A stretch of 64,000 nucleotides of DNA, from NCBI RefSeq assembly GCF_001591665.1, contig NZ_BCVI01000012.1:1-64000 (forward strand). The letters are read 5' to 3'. Shown in pieces: positions 9,978 through 19,841 of the stretch (position 1 is the first letter of the stretch; each line of letters begins with the position of its first letter). Source of the stretch: Neobacillus soli NBRC 102451. GTDB lineage: Bacteria > Bacillota > Bacilli > Bacillales > Cytobacillaceae. The notes under the pieces were generated by a model. The model did not search any database. It was not told the origin of the DNA and saw nothing but the letters and a program-made list of their open reading frames with translations. A program made the position numbers and the translations under genes.

Positions 9978-11378
9978 TTGGTTACCATTCAAGAAACAGA
10001 AATAAAGGAAAGGGGTCTTTTGGCTGTAAAACGTGCAAAAGAACTCGGCCGGCCCATTTTAATTAGTGAGGTTCATCAAATGGACACCATTAATCCTTTA
10101 TCATTTTTTAACGCAGGAAAAGATTGTTATCGGGGGGAACGATTTTTCTGGAGGGATCCATCAGACGAGATCGTCCTTATTGGACTAGGGATTTCTAAAC
10201 AAATTCAGTCGGATCAGGCTACTGACCGCTTTTTTCATGTTGAAAATGAGTGGGGGGACTTTTTAAAAGACAGCCTAATTTTTAATACATATACAGAAGT
10301 TGGTATTGGGCCTGTCCTATTCGGTGGATTTACCTTTGATCCTTTAAAGGAAAAAACGGATCTTTGGTCTAAATATGCGGATTCTTTATTCCATTTACCC
10401 AAATATTTATTAAGCATCATTAAGGGGAAGACTTATTTAACAACGAATACCACTTATACTCCTAATGATGATTATTCCTTATTAGGGAAGGTGATTGAAG
10501 AGAGAAACCAAATAGTAAACTCGCTCAAAGACTTCAAGCGGGTGACTCCTTCCACACTTTTGCAAACAAGAGAAATTGCACCTGAAAAGTGGAAAAAGAG
10601 TGTCGATGAGGTTGTGAAAGAATTAACAGATAGCCCCTTAAAGAAGGTTGTCCTTGCCCGTGAACTTCGGCTTGAGTTTAACGGTCAGGTGGAAGCTGAG
10701 GATGTACTAGAAAATTTGTATAAACAGCAGCAGGAAAGCTTCATTTTCGCCTTTGAATCGAATGGGGATTGCTTTATTGGGGCATCGCCAGAGAGACTTG
10801 TTAAAAAACAAGGTAATGAGGTATTTTCTACTTGTCTTGCTGGCTCTATTTCACGAGGGAAAACCGCCGAGGAAGATCGGATGTTAGGTCAAACATTATT
10901 GAATGATCAAAAAAATCTGATTGAACACGGGTTTGTTGTGGAAATGATTAAGGAAGCCTTGGAAGAATCATGTGAGGAAATTATTTTGCCTGACAAACCG
11001 CAGTTAATGACGATTAGGGATATTCAGCATCTGTATACACCAGTCATCGGAAAATGCCATAAAGATTCGTCCTTGCTGCTCTTGGTTGAAAGGCTTCATC
11101 CGACTCCGGCGCTGGGCGGACTGCCTAAAAATGCGGCTGTAGAAAAAATAAGACAGGTGGAAGAACTTGATCGCGGTTTTTATGCTGCGCCATTAGGCTG
11201 GGTCGATTATCGGCAGAATGGTGAATTTGCCGTCTCAATTCGCTCTGGGCTTCTCCAGGGTGATGAGGTATCGTTGTTTGCTGGATGCGGAATCGTTGCC
11301 GATTCGGATTCAGAGAGTGAATATTTGGAGACAAGCTTGAAGTTTAGACCTATGCTTCGAGCCCTTGGGGGAGAATAA
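9978..11378 (+). CDS. menF: isochorismate synthase
   Basis: Chorismate-binding enzyme of 466 residues, converting chorismate to isochorismate, the first committed menaquinone step. The conserved C-terminal half shows IGASPERLVKK, TCLAGSISRGKT, HLYTPVIG and LHPTPALGGLPK. TTG 9978 is favoured over ATG 9939 because TGGAGGG ends 6 nt before it, while the ATG has no ribosome site. It heads menF-menD-menH-menB. Salicylate synthase paralogues are possible in principle, but context decides for MenF. Confidence 0.93.
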   Translation: MVTIQETEIKERGLLAVKRAKELGRPILISEVHQMDTINPLSFFNAGKDCYRGERFFWRDPSDEIVLIGLGISKQIQSDQATDRFFHVENEWGDFLKDSLIFNTYTEVGIGPVLFGGFTFDPLKEKTDLWSKYADSLFHLPKYLLSIIKGKTYLTTNTTYTPNDDYSLLGKVIEERNQIVNSLKDFKRVTPSTLLQTREIAPEKWKKSVDEVVKELTDSPLKKVVLARELRLEFNGQVEAEDVLENLYKQQQESFIFAFESNGDCFIGASPERLVKKQGNEVFSTCLAGSISRGKTAEEDRMLGQTLLNDQKNLIEHGFVVEMIKEALEESCEEIILPDKPQLMTIRDIQHLYTPVIGKCHKDSSLLLLVERLHPTPALGGLPKNAAVEKIRQVEELDRGFYAAPLGWVDYRQNGEFAVSIRSGLLQGDEVSLFAGCGIVADSDSESEYLETSLKFRPMLRALGGE

Positions 11379-11379
11379 C

Positions 11380-13128
11380 ATGAATCATCAGGAATCCTTA
11401 ACAGCGTATATTGCTGCCTTTGTTGCAGAACTTCTATCTTCAGGTGTAACCGATGTTGTGGTTAGCCCTGGTTCAAGATCTACCCCGATGGCGATGGTAA
11501 TGGCAGAACACCCAACATTAAAAGTCCATATTCACGTGGATGAACGTTCTGCGGCTTTTTTTGCCTTAGGAATTGCTAAGGCCTCTAACAGGCCTGTTGC
11601 CATTCTTTGTACTTCAGGAACGGCAGCGGCGAATTACTTTCCTGCCATTGTCGAAGCACGCTATGCACGTGTCCCATTAATCGTCCTGACGGCAGACAGG
11701 CCCCATGAACTGCGGGAAGTGGGAGCACCACAAGCGATTGATCAAATTCATTTATACGGCCGGCAGGTCAAGTGGTTTGCGGAAATGGCTTTGCCTGAGA
11801 ATAGTCAGGAAATTATTCGTTATGCCCGAACCGTATGTGCCCGGGCAGCAGCGATTGCTACTGAAGCCCCAAAAGGTCCCGTCCATTTGAATTTCCCATT
11901 CCGTGAACCGCTCATCCCAAAGTTGGATGATGAGCTCTTCCAGCTACAGGAACGGCCGAAAGGATATGTAAAGATCCATAACGGGGATTTAACCATTGAT
12001 AATATACAATTGAAAGAGATCGCCGGAAGGATAAGTGGGAAAGAAAAAGGCATTATTGTGTGCGGAAACATTGCCGATGAGCAATTTGCTGATGCCGTGA
12101 CGCTTCTTTCAAAGGCATTAGACTTTCCTATCTTAGCGGATCCATTATCACAATTAAGAAGTGGCAAACATAGTCAGGAAAATATCATTGAATCCTACGA
12201 TACCTTTTTAAGGAATGAAGACGCCAAATCTTACCTTAAACCAGATGTTATTTTACGATTTGGGGCGATGCCGATATCGAAAGCGTTAACAATATTCTTA
12301 AAAGAAAATGCTGATGCTGATCAATTTGTGGTCGATGGGGGCGGAGGCTGGCGCGATCCAGCCGCACTATCAACTGACATGATTTTTTGCAATGAAACGA
12401 TATTTTGTGAGAAGCTGTTGACCTTTATAGACAGCAAACCTTCATCTGGATTTTTAGAGGATTGGAAAAAGGTTAACAAGCTTTCAAAGGAAAATATGAC
12501 CCCTGTTCGAGATGTCACGGAATTAAGTGAAGGCAGGCTGTTTTATCAATTAGCCGATATGCTCCCCGTAGGAGCCACCCTTTTTGTCGGAAATAGCATG
12601 CCGATTCGTGACTTGGATAGCTTTTTCCTAAACAATGATAAAGAAATTAAGGTAATGGCTAACAGAGGGGCCAATGGCATTGATGGGACTGTTTCGACTG
12701 CTTTGGGTGCTGCTCTATATTCTAAATCCGTCTACCTGGTCCTTGGGGACTTAACCTTCTTCCATGATTTAAATGGTTTGATTGCGGCTAAGCTTTACGA
12801 TATAGATATTCATATTATTCTTGTGAATAATAATGGCGGCGGAATCTTTTCCTTTCTACCACAATCCGAGCATCCCAAAAATTTTGAACTCCTGTTCGGT
12901 ACACCATTAAACATTGAATTTGAGCATGCCGTTCGGATGTTTAATGGGAAATTTACAAAAATAAAAAATTGGGATCACTTGGCCTTAGAAATGAATGAGA
13001 CCATTGATAATCCAGGGATCACAGTTTTCGAAGTGGCGACAAATAGAGAGGGAAATCGGGATGAGCACCGCGAATTTTGGCGTTCAGTTTCCCAGGAAAT
13101 ATCAAATTTTGTCAAAGGTTTGCGGTAA
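11380..13128 (+). CDS. menD: 2-succinyl-5-enolpyruvyl-6-hydroxy-3-cyclohexene-1-carboxylate synthase
   Basis: Thiamine-diphosphate enzyme of 582 residues that joins isochorismate with 2-oxoglutarate. The N-terminal Pyr domain shows SPGSRSTPMA and DERSAAFFALGIAKA. The C-terminal PP domain shows LGDLTFFHDLNGL with downstream NNNGGGIFSFLPQ, the ThDP/Mg motif. ATG 11380 directly follows the menF stop; GGGGGAG lies 7 nt upstream. Its stop overlaps the menH start (TAATG). Confidence 0.95.
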   Translation: MNHQESLTAYIAAFVAELLSSGVTDVVVSPGSRSTPMAMVMAEHPTLKVHIHVDERSAAFFALGIAKASNRPVAILCTSGTAAANYFPAIVEARYARVPLIVLTADRPHELREVGAPQAIDQIHLYGRQVKWFAEMALPENSQEIIRYARTVCARAAAIATEAPKGPVHLNFPFREPLIPKLDDELFQLQERPKGYVKIHNGDLTIDNIQLKEIAGRISGKEKGIIVCGNIADEQFADAVTLLSKALDFPILADPLSQLRSGKHSQENIIESYDTFLRNEDAKSYLKPDVILRFGAMPISKALTIFLKENADADQFVVDGGGGWRDPAALSTDMIFCNETIFCEKLLTFIDSKPSSGFLEDWKKVNKLSKENMTPVRDVTELSEGRLFYQLADMLPVGATLFVGNSMPIRDLDSFFLNNDKEIKVMANRGANGIDGTVSTALGAALYSKSVYLVLGDLTFFHDLNGLIAAKLYDIDIHIILVNNNGGGIFSFLPQSEHPKNFELLFGTPLNIEFEHAVRMFNGKFTKIKNWDHLALEMNETIDNPGITVFEVATNREGNRDEHREFWRSVSQEISNFVKGLR

Positions 13129-13943
13129 TGGTTGTCAATATTGACGGGATTCATTATCATGTCGAAGTGTGCGGTGACGGGGTATTCCCACTGGTCCTCT
13201 TACACGGTTTTACTGGAGATGCCTCCACTTGGTTACCGTTCTATGACAACTGGGGTAAGCATTTCAAGCTGATTGTTCCAGATATTATTGGACACGGGAA
13301 GACAGAGTCCTCTGATCAGATTAATCGTTATCAAATAGAATCGGCGGCCAGTGACTTAAAAAGAATTCTTGATGTCATGGGTGTGGATAAGGTCCATCTG
13401 CTTGGTTATTCAATGGGAGGCAGGCTTGCGCTAACCTTTACCCTTCTTTTTCCGGAAAGAGTGCGAAGTTTAATCTTAGAAAGTGCATCACCAGGGCTTT
13501 CAACAGAAAAAGAAAGGGAACTCCGCCGTATGAAGGACGCGGAACTTGCTCAATTTATTAATGAAAAAGGGATAAGTTCGTTCGTTGATTATTGGGAGGG
13601 GATTCCCCTCTTTTCTACAATGAAACGTCTGCCTGCCACGTTGAAGAAGAAAATCAGGGATCAACGGTTAAGCAATTCGGCGGCAGGTCTCTATTATAGT
13701 TTACTTGGAATGGGGACTGGTTCACAGCCTTCCTGGTGGGGAGCCCCTTTGGAACAGCTAACCTGTGAAGTGTTATTATTAACGGGTGGCGAAGATAAGA
13801 AGTTCTGTGATATTGCAGAAAACATGTTGAGAGAACTAAAAAATGCCACTTGGATTGTCATTGAAAATAGTGGTCATGCAATTCATGTGGAAGAACCAGA
13901 AAAGTTTGGTACAATAGTAAGTGACTTTTTAATAGATAAATAA
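13128..13943 (+). CDS. menH: 2-succinyl-6-hydroxy-2,4-cyclohexadiene-1-carboxylate synthase
   Basis: Alpha/beta hydrolase-fold lyase of 271 residues that removes pyruvate from the MenD product. The nucleophile elbow is [17 protein letters not shown] forms the oxyanion-hole region, and [11 protein letters not shown] supplies the His. ATG 13128 shares one base with the menD stop, giving tight coupling. A longer frame starting inside menD lacks a ribosome site. Confidence 0.92.
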   Translation: MVVNIDGIHYHVEVCGDGVFPLVLLHGFTGDASTWLPFYDNWGKHFKLIVPDIIGHGKTESSDQINRYQIESAASDLKRILDVMGVDKVHLLGYSMGGRLALTFTLLFPERVRSLILESASPGLSTEKERELRRMKDAELAQFINEKGISSFVDYWEGIPLFSTMKRLPATLKKKIRDQRLSNSAAGLYYSLLGMGTGSQPSWWGAPLEQLTCEVLLLTGGEDKKFCDIAENMLRELKNATWIVIENSGHAIHVEEPEKFGTIVSDFLIDK

Positions 13944-13956
13944 GGAGGCTTTCATT

Positions 13957-14775
13957 TTGACAGTAGAATGGATTGCAGGACGTAAATACGAAGAAATTTT
14001 ATATGAAACATATAACGGAATTGCGAAAATCACAATTAATCGCCCGCAAGTACATAATGCATTTACACCGAGAACAGTTATGGAATTGATTGACGCTTTC
14101 TCATATGCACGTGATGATTCAAATGTTGGTGTTATTGTGTTAACTGGTGCCGGAGATAAGGCATTTTGTTCTGGCGGCGACCAAAGTGTTCGCGGTCATG
14201 GCGGCTATGTGGGTGAGGACCAAATCCCTCGTTTGAATGTTCTTGATCTGCAGCGTTTAATTCGTGTAATTCCAAAGCCAGTTATTGCAATGGTTAAGGG
14301 TTATGCGATTGGCGGCGGCCACGTTCTTCATATAGTTTGTGATTTGACGATTGCCGCGGATAATGCTGTGTTTGGACAAACAGGTCCAAAGGTTGGCAGT
14401 TTTGATGCAGGTTATGGCTCTGGCTATCTTGCAAGAATTGTTGGCCATAAAAAGGCACGTGAAATTTGGTTCTTATGCCGCCAATACGGTGCCCAAGAAG
14501 CGCTTGATATGGGCTTAGTTAACACGGTTGTTCCTCTTGAAAAAGTAGAAGAGGAAACCCTCCAATGGTGTGAAGAAATTCTTGAGAAGAGCCCGACTGC
14601 GCTTCGTTTCTTGAAGGCGGCAATGAATGCTGATACGGACGGCTTAGCCGGTCTTCAGCAATTAGCTGGTGATGCGACACTACTTTACTATACAACAGAA
14701 GAAGCAAAAGAAGGCCGTGATTCCTTTAAGGAAAAACGCAAGCCTGATTTCGGCCAATTCCCGCGTTTCCCTTGA
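13957..14775 (+). CDS. menB: 1,4-dihydroxy-2-naphthoyl-CoA synthase
   Basis: Crotonase-fold enzyme of 272 residues that closes the naphthoquinone ring from o-succinylbenzoyl-CoA. Landmarks are [17 protein letters not shown], the oxyanion-hole stretch [10 protein letters not shown], and [16 protein letters not shown] followed by [18 protein letters not shown] 13957 follows a strong AAGGAGG at 13942-13948. A terminator-like hairpin after it separates it from menE. Confidence 0.95.
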   Translation: MTVEWIAGRKYEEILYETYNGIAKITINRPQVHNAFTPRTVMELIDAFSYARDDSNVGVIVLTGAGDKAFCSGGDQSVRGHGGYVGEDQIPRLNVLDLQRLIRVIPKPVIAMVKGYAIGGGHVLHIVCDLTIAADNAVFGQTGPKVGSFDAGYGSGYLARIVGHKKAREIWFLCRQYGAQEALDMGLVNTVVPLEKVEEETLQWCEEILEKSPTALRFLKAAMNADTDGLAGLQQLAGDATLLYYTTEEAKEGRDSFKEKRKPDFGQFPRFP

Positions 14776-14786
14776 TTTTCAAGTCT

Positions 14787-14822
14787 AAAAAACAGCTTGG
14801 TGGCTTCCATCAGGCTGTTTTT
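14787..14822 (+). terminator. Hairpin between menB and menE
   Basis: AAACAGC..TGGTGG pairs with CCATCA..GCTGTTT and is followed by a T-run. Because menE and menC follow in the same direction, it may act as a partial terminator or RNA processing site that lowers menEC expression. Confidence 0.7.
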
Positions 14823-14843
14823 ATATAAAAAGAAGGTGACAAG

Positions 14844-16331
14844 ATGCTAAACGAAACAATGCCCAATTTTTTAAAGAAGCGTGCTTTTCTAACTCCTGAA
14901 CGGACTGCCGTTTATTTTCGGGAGCAGACGCTAACATTTAAACAGCTTTATGATTACTCTCTAAAAGCAGCAGGGCAGTTTCAAGTCCTTGGTGTCAAAA
15001 AAGATCAATTTGTAGGTGTATTATTAAAAAATCACATCGATACGGTAGTGATTTTGTTTGCACTCCAGCTTTTAGGAGTTAAAGCTGTTATTTTGAATAA
15101 TCGTTTGACTCCAGCAGAATTAGTTTGGCAATTGAAAGATTCCACAACGGACTTGCTGATTCTTGAAGACTCTTTTTCTGAAATCGAACAAGCCATCAAA
15201 CAACAGATTTCAGCTCTGAAAACAATTACCAAGGACAGCCTCTTTAATCTGGAACCGGAATTCCCGGAAATAGCGGAAGAAATCAGTCTTTCTGATATTT
15301 GCACCATCATGTATACGTCGGGCACAACTGGCAACCCAAAAGGTGTCATGCAAACATTTGGCAACCACTGGTGGAGTTCGGTAGGTTCAGCATTAAATTT
15401 AGGTTTTTCTGATGGAGATTGCTGGCTTTGTTCCGTTCCATTGTTCCACATTAGTGGTTTCTCTATTTTAATGCGCAGTGTCATCTATGGGATGCCTATC
15501 GTGGTTCACGAACATTTTGATGCGGAACGGACGATTGAGGATATTGCAGAAAAAAACGTTACCATCATGTCAGTGGTTGGAACTATGCTTACCGGTATAG
15601 TTGAAACTCTTGAGGATAGACGACTTCCAGACTATTTCCGCTGTATGCTTCTAGGTGGAGGTCCCGCACCATTACCCTTATTACAAACGTGTGTGGAGAA
15701 AAGCATTCCTGTCTTTCAAACCTATGGAATGACGGAAACATCTTCGCAGATTGTTACTCTTTCCCCTGAATACAGTCTGAACAAACTTGGTTCAGCGGGA
15801 AAGCCATTATTTCCATCAGAAATTAGAATTGAACAAGATAATCGAAGTATTGCTGATGCGGGACAAGCAGGGGAAATTGTGGTCAAAGGACCAAATGTTA
15901 CCGCAGGTTATTTATTTCGTCCCGAAGCAACGTCTGAAAAGATTCAAAATGGCTGGCTTTACACCGGGGATATTGGCTACCTTGATGGGGAAGGATTTTT
16001 ATACGTCCTCGACCGTCGCTCTGACTTGATCATTTCAGGTGGAGAAAACATTTACCCTGCCGAAGTCGAATCGGTCCTATTGGCGCATCCCATGGTTGCT
16101 GATGCAGGTGTAACAGGCCTTGATGATGTGAAATGGGGTCAAGTGCCGATTGCTTTTATTGTAAAAAGAGAGGGTACTACTGTTTCGGTGGAAGAGCTTA
16201 AGCAATTTTGCTTGGAACGGCTCGCAAAATACAAAGTACCGAAGGAATTTTATTTTACAGAAAAGCTTCCGAGGAATGCTGCTAAGAAACTTCTACGTAG
16301 AAAACTTCGTGACGGGGTAATAGGATTATGA
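14844..16331 (+). CDS. menE: 2-succinylbenzoate--CoA ligase
   Basis: Acyl-adenylating ligase of 495 residues that activates o-succinylbenzoate with ATP and CoA. The P-loop-like motif MYTSGTTGNPKGVMQ, the A5-type motif TYGMTETSS, LYTGDIGYLDGEGFLYVLDRRSD and the C-terminal catalytic Lys region LPRNAAKKLLRR are all present. ATG 14844 follows AAGAAGGTGA. Its stop overlaps the menC start by 4 nt. It acts before MenB although encoded after it. Confidence 0.94.
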   Translation: MLNETMPNFLKKRAFLTPERTAVYFREQTLTFKQLYDYSLKAAGQFQVLGVKKDQFVGVLLKNHIDTVVILFALQLLGVKAVILNNRLTPAELVWQLKDSTTDLLILEDSFSEIEQAIKQQISALKTITKDSLFNLEPEFPEIAEEISLSDICTIMYTSGTTGNPKGVMQTFGNHWWSSVGSALNLGFSDGDCWLCSVPLFHISGFSILMRSVIYGMPIVVHEHFDAERTIEDIAEKNVTIMSVVGTMLTGIVETLEDRRLPDYFRCMLLGGGPAPLPLLQTCVEKSIPVFQTYGMTETSSQIVTLSPEYSLNKLGSAGKPLFPSEIRIEQDNRSIADAGQAGEIVVKGPNVTAGYLFRPEATSEKIQNGWLYTGDIGYLDGEGFLYVLDRRSDLIISGGENIYPAEVESVLLAHPMVADAGVTGLDDVKWGQVPIAFIVKREGTTVSVEELKQFCLERLAKYKVPKEFYFTEKLPRNAAKKLLRRKLRDGVIGL

Positions 16332-17437
16332 TAAAGATTTCAACCGTTGAGCTCTATGTCATTCAAATGCCGTTAAAGTCCCCGTTTCTAACCCATCTAG
16401 GTGCTGTTAAAGACCGTGAAGGGATTATTGTTAAGGTTACCAACACGGATGGTCTCACAGGGTTTGGCGAGGGGGTAGCTTTTTCAACGCCGTGGTACAC
16501 GGAAGAAACGGTCGAAACTTGTTTACATATGTTAAAGAACTTTCTAATCCCATTGCTGCAGAAACATCCAATTGAACACCCTGGGGAGTTATCAGTCCTT
16601 TTTAAATCAATCAAAAGAAACAATATGGCAAAGGCGGCCATAGAAACGGCACTGTGGGATTTATTTGCGAAGAGCCATTTAGAGCCCTTGTCAAAAATAA
16701 TTGGCGGCACAAGGGCTGTAATTGCCTCAGGAGTGGTGGTAGCAACCGATTCAACAGCGAAAGCGCTGCAGCAAATTGAAAACTATCTTGTGGATGGATA
16801 TCAACGAATCAAAGTCAAAATTAATCCAAAACAGGATTACTCTTTTCTCTCAGAAATTCGCAAGATTTACCCTGACCTGCCGATTATGGCTGATGCTAAT
16901 TCCGCCTATTCATTAAAAGATATAGACCGATTAAAAGCATTAGATGAATTAAATTTGCTGATGATTGAGCAGCCGCTCGCACATGACGATATCATCGAAC
17001 ATGCTGTGCTCCAAAAAGAAATTCGCACCCCTATTTGCCTGGATGAGAGTATCGTCAGTTTTGATGATGCCCGGAAGGCAATCGAGATAGGAAGCTGTCA
17101 GGTAATAAATATTAAGATGGGCCGGGTGGGCGGACTGCATGAGGCAATAAAAATACATGATTATTGCTTTGAAAGAGGTATTCCGGTCTGGTGCGGGGGA
17201 ATGATTGAATTCGGGATTTCCCGCGCCCATAATATTGCTCTCGCATCATTGCCAGGTTTTTCGATTCCAGGAGATATCTCCGCATCCAGCCGATTTTGGG
17301 ATGAAGACATTATTTCACCTGAAGTGACGGTTGAAAATGGGGTAATTACCGTACCAAAGTACCCAGGGATTGGGTTTGAAATAAATGAAAAAAGACTTCA
17401 GGAGACACTTCTTTCCAAAAAGTCATTTTTCTTTTAA
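16328..17437 (+). CDS. menC: o-succinylbenzoate synthase
   Basis: Enolase-superfamily dehydratase of 369 residues. Visible catalytic elements are the lysine motif RIKVKINP, the metal ligands in MADANSAYS, MIEQPL and CLDESI, and the second lysine in INIKMGRVGG. This long type is related to N-acylamino acid racemase, so promiscuous racemase activity is possible. ATGA overlap with menE shows coupling. It completes the men set except menG and ubiquinone-type late steps, which are not in the window. Confidence 0.92.
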   Translation: MIKISTVELYVIQMPLKSPFLTHLGAVKDREGIIVKVTNTDGLTGFGEGVAFSTPWYTEETVETCLHMLKNFLIPLLQKHPIEHPGELSVLFKSIKRNNMAKAAIETALWDLFAKSHLEPLSKIIGGTRAVIASGVVVATDSTAKALQQIENYLVDGYQRIKVKINPKQDYSFLSEIRKIYPDLPIMADANSAYSLKDIDRLKALDELNLLMIEQPLAHDDIIEHAVLQKEIRTPICLDESIVSFDDARKAIEIGSCQVINIKMGRVGGLHEAIKIHDYCFERGIPVWCGGMIEFGISRAHNIALASLPGFSIPGDISASSRFWDEDIISPEVTVENGVITVPKYPGIGFEINEKRLQETLLSKKSFFF

Positions 17438-17438
17438 T

Positions 17439-17480
17439 AAAAAAATGGACCAGGTAAAGTAGAATTACTGGTCCATTTAT
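17439..17480. terminator. Terminator after menC
   Basis: ATGGACCAG (17445-17453) pairs perfectly with CTGGTCCAT (17468-17476). A-runs before and AT-rich sequence after allow bidirectional use with the convergent DUF1540 gene. Confidence 0.8.
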
Positions 17481-17486
17481 ATTTAT

Positions 17487-17645
17487 CTATAGATCACTTG
17501 CTTCAAAAGTTTGACAATCGGTCTCTTTACTTGTATCAGCCGTATCACCTGTGTGGCTGACAACGTAGATTTTATCCGCGCTGCATTTGTTGCCTTTAGC
17601 CCAATACGAACAGTTATTTACTTCACACAGGACATCTTGTGCCAT
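17487..17645 (-). CDS. DUF1540 small cysteine-containing protein
   Basis: A 52-residue protein with four cysteines at 7, 12, 21 and 43 in the pattern LCEVNNCSYWAKGNKC ... ETDCQTF. This is the typical DUF1540 layout and suggests metal binding. Function is unknown; in Bacillus such genes are often sporulation-associated. A clear AAGGAG precedes the ATG at 17643-17645. It was found by direct translation. Confidence 0.85.
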   Translation of the reverse strand: MAQDVLCEVNNCSYWAKGNKCSADKIYVVSHTGDTADTSKETDCQTFEASDL

Positions 17646-17767
17646 AAGTATCACTCCTTAAAGTTTCGGTAATACAGTTATAGCATTTGATGATTTGGCC
17701 GCAGGTATGCCTGTATGTGACAGGGAGGGAAGGTAGTGTTCTGGCAATAAACCAAAATATTTCAAGA

Positions 17768-18706
17768 CTAATTATTTAAGGCTGTTTTTAAGGTATCGAG
17801 ATTTTTATTCATTAATGAAAAATAGGTTTCTTTATTGTTAATATTATCTTTGGATAGAATAGCCAGATTATGAATTGGCAAGGCCCTCGCACCAATCTCC
17901 TTTTGGACAATTTCGCCTAGTTTTGATTGGACATTTTGTTCGAACAGAATATAGTGTAAGCCATCTTGGTCGGCGATTGAAATGATTTTTTCAAGCTCTT
18001 TTTGTGTCGGTTCATTCGTCGTCGAAAGTCCTGAGATGCTGATTTGTTCGATTCCATACCGTTGTTCCCAATAACCAAAGGCGGCGTGAGTAACGATAAA
18101 TTTTTTATGCTTCGCAGTCGTAATGGTTTGCTCATATTTCGTATTTAGTTCATCTAATTCTCCTGCAAGCTTTTGATAATTCTTATTGAAAAGTTCTTTG
18201 TTTTTCGGCATCTTCTTTGCTAATCCATCCCGAATAACGGCGGCCATTTCCTTTGAATATATCGGATCAAGCCATACATGCGGGTTAACATCGCTATGCT
18301 GATGATCTCCATCTTCTTCATCATGAGGATTGCTGACTTTTGGGAGCTTAAGCCCCTCGGCAGCGGGTACCAGCGTTACATTTTCGTTTTTCAGTGTTCC
18401 TTTTGTTTTCTCTACAAATCCCTCAAGTCCTAAACCGATGTAGAAAAATAAGTCTGAATCGGCCAAGTTCATCATATCTTTTTGGGATGGTTCAAATGTA
18501 TGTTCATCTGCACCAGGTGGATATATCGTTTTTACGTCTACATATTTTCCGCCAATCTGTTCAGCAAAATATTGTAGGGGGAATACGGTTGTATAGATTG
18601 TTAGCTGATCCTTTTTTTTGTGTGATTGCTCATTACTATTTGAACAAGCGGATAAAATAAGGCTTAAAGGTAACAAAATAGAAAGGAATAAAACAATTTT
18701 TTTCAT
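17768..18706 (-). CDS. zinc ABC transporter substrate-binding lipoprotein (ZnuA/AdcA type)
   Basis: 312 residues with a lipoprotein signal (LSAC lipobox near residue 21). The cluster A-I metal-binding fold is recognisable from TTVFPLQYFAEQIGG, PPGADEHTFEPSQKD and DVNPHVWLDP. His ligands and a short acidic/His loop (HDEEDGDHQHSD) favour zinc over manganese. It is an orphan: no ATPase or permease gene is adjacent, so it must feed a transporter encoded elsewhere. A Zur-box sits just upstream, which supports zinc-starvation induction. Confidence 0.88.
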   Translation of the reverse strand: MKKIVLFLSILLPLSLILSACSNSNEQSHKKKDQLTIYTTVFPLQYFAEQIGGKYVDVKTIYPPGADEHTFEPSQKDMMNLADSDLFFYIGLGLEGFVEKTKGTLKNENVTLVPAAEGLKLPKVSNPHDEEDGDHQHSDVNPHVWLDPIYSKEMAAVIRDGLAKKMPKNKELFNKNYQKLAGELDELNTKYEQTITTAKHKKFIVTHAAFGYWEQRYGIEQISISGLSTTNEPTQKELEKIISIADQDGLHYILFEQNVQSKLGEIVQKEIGARALPIHNLAILSKDNINNKETYFSLMNKNLDTLKTALNN

Positions 18707-18728
18707 AGGGACTCCTTTAATTTATAAT

Positions 18729-18749
18729 AAATCGTATTAATTACGATTT
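18729..18749. promoter_or_regulatory. Zur box upstream of the zinc-binding lipoprotein
   Basis: The core TCGTATTAATTACGA differs at one position from the B. subtilis Zur consensus TCGTAATNATTACGA, and the AAA/TTT flanks extend the symmetry to 21 bp. It lies 23-43 bp before the start codon, where bound Zur would block transcription. Confidence 0.85.
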
Positions 18750-18911
18750 GTTATCGAAAATTTTTTTGAATTCCGAAAAGATATAAGTTCATAATACGGA
18801 ACGGTTCCGATTTCCATTAGTATCTTACAAAAAAAATCAGCTAAATGCAAGTAAAAAATTTGTTTAATGGATTGTCTTTTATGTATGCTTAAAAGGAAAG
18901 GGTGGATAAAC

Positions 18912-19478
18912 ATGAACAACTTATTGAACGAGATTTTAGACCACAATGTAAAATTTGTAGAAAATCACGAATATGAAAAGTATGAGACGACTAAATTCCC
19001 TAATAAACGAATGGTCATTCTAACTTGCATGGATACACGATTATTGGAATTATTGCCAAAAGCCCTTAACCTGGGAAATGGTGATGCAAAGCTCATTAAA
19101 GATGCCGGCGGCCTCGTTTCACACCCTTTTGGCAGTGTGATGAGAAGTATTCTGATTGCGGTTTATCAATTACAGGCACAGGAGGTATTGGTTATTGCCC
19201 ATTATGATTGCGGCATGAGCGGCTTAAAAGCGGAGCCAGTGATTGAGAGTATGAAAGAACGGGGAATAACTCAAGAAACGATTGAAACACTTACATATTC
19301 CGGGATAGATATTAAACAGTGGCTTCATGGCTTTGATAATGTGAATGAAAGTGTGGAACACAGTGTCGACATCATTAAAAATCATCCATTAATGCCAAAG
19401 GGTGTTCCTGTTCATGGATTGGTCATCGACCCTAAGACAGGAAAACTTGACCTGGTTGTGGATGGCTATCAGAATTAA
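18912..19478 (+). CDS. ytiB: beta-class carbonic anhydrase-like protein (YtiB)
   Basis: 188 residues with the zinc-site motifs of beta-carbonic anhydrases: TCMDTR (Cys and Asp) and AHYDCGMSG (His and Cys). It is expected to interconvert CO2 and bicarbonate. ATG 18912 is preferred over a start 45 nt upstream. A GGGTGG ribosome-site-like stretch precedes it. It is convergent with ytjA and the stops overlap by 4 nt. Confidence 0.9.
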   Translation: MNNLLNEILDHNVKFVENHEYEKYETTKFPNKRMVILTCMDTRLLELLPKALNLGNGDAKLIKDAGGLVSHPFGSVMRSILIAVYQLQAQEVLVIAHYDCGMSGLKAEPVIESMKERGITQETIETLTYSGIDIKQWLHGFDNVNESVEHSVDIIKNHPLMPKGVPVHGLVIDPKTGKLDLVVDGYQN

Positions 19479-19702
19479 TATTTCTCTTTTTCAGGTACAG
19501 GATCTAAGCCTCCAGGATGAAAAGGATGGCATTTTGAAATCCGTTTTATCGTAAGCCAGCCGCCTTTAAAGGCACCAAAACGTTGAATGGCTTCAAAGCC
19601 ATAGTGTGAACAGGTAGGATAAAAGCGGCAGGTTGGTGGTTTTAATGGTGAGATGGCGACTTGATAAAAACGGATCATAGCTAGAAAGATTTTTTTCAAC
19701 AT
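19475..19702 (-). CDS. ytjA: membrane protein insertion efficiency factor YidD
   Basis: 75 residues of the YidD/haemolysin family. The pattern [27 protein letters not shown]...[13 protein letters not shown] is diagnostic. It assists YidC/SpoIIIJ-type membrane insertion at the cytoplasmic face. An amphipathic N-terminus ([12 protein letters not shown]) fits peripheral membrane association. It is outside the usual rnpA-oxaA locus, as in B. subtilis. Confidence 0.92.
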   Translation of the reverse strand: MLKKIFLAMIRFYQVAISPLKPPTCRFYPTCSHYGFEAIQRFGAFKGGWLTIKRISKCHPFHPGGLDPVPEKEKY

Positions 19703-19803
19703 GGACGTATCTCCTTTTCACAATTATATATAAGATATCATAGATAGAAAAATACGTCTAAATTGTTAATTCCGTGTAAGCGGATGAAGGGACTCGGAAT
19801 TTA

Positions 19804-19812
19804 TGGTATAAT
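19804..19812 (+). promoter_or_regulatory. Extended -10 promoter element of luxS
   Basis: TGGTATAAT is an exact extended -10 (TGnTATAAT), 30 bp before the luxS ATG. No strong -35 is evident, as often tolerated with extended -10 promoters. Confidence 0.7.
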
Positions 19813-19841
19813 CCGATTAAGAAATAATAGGAGTGATATTA

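Noticed and set aside
14787..14822. Operon boundary splitting menEC from menFDHB completely
   Set aside because: menE follows within 22 bp of the hairpin with no visible promoter, so partial read-through is more likely.
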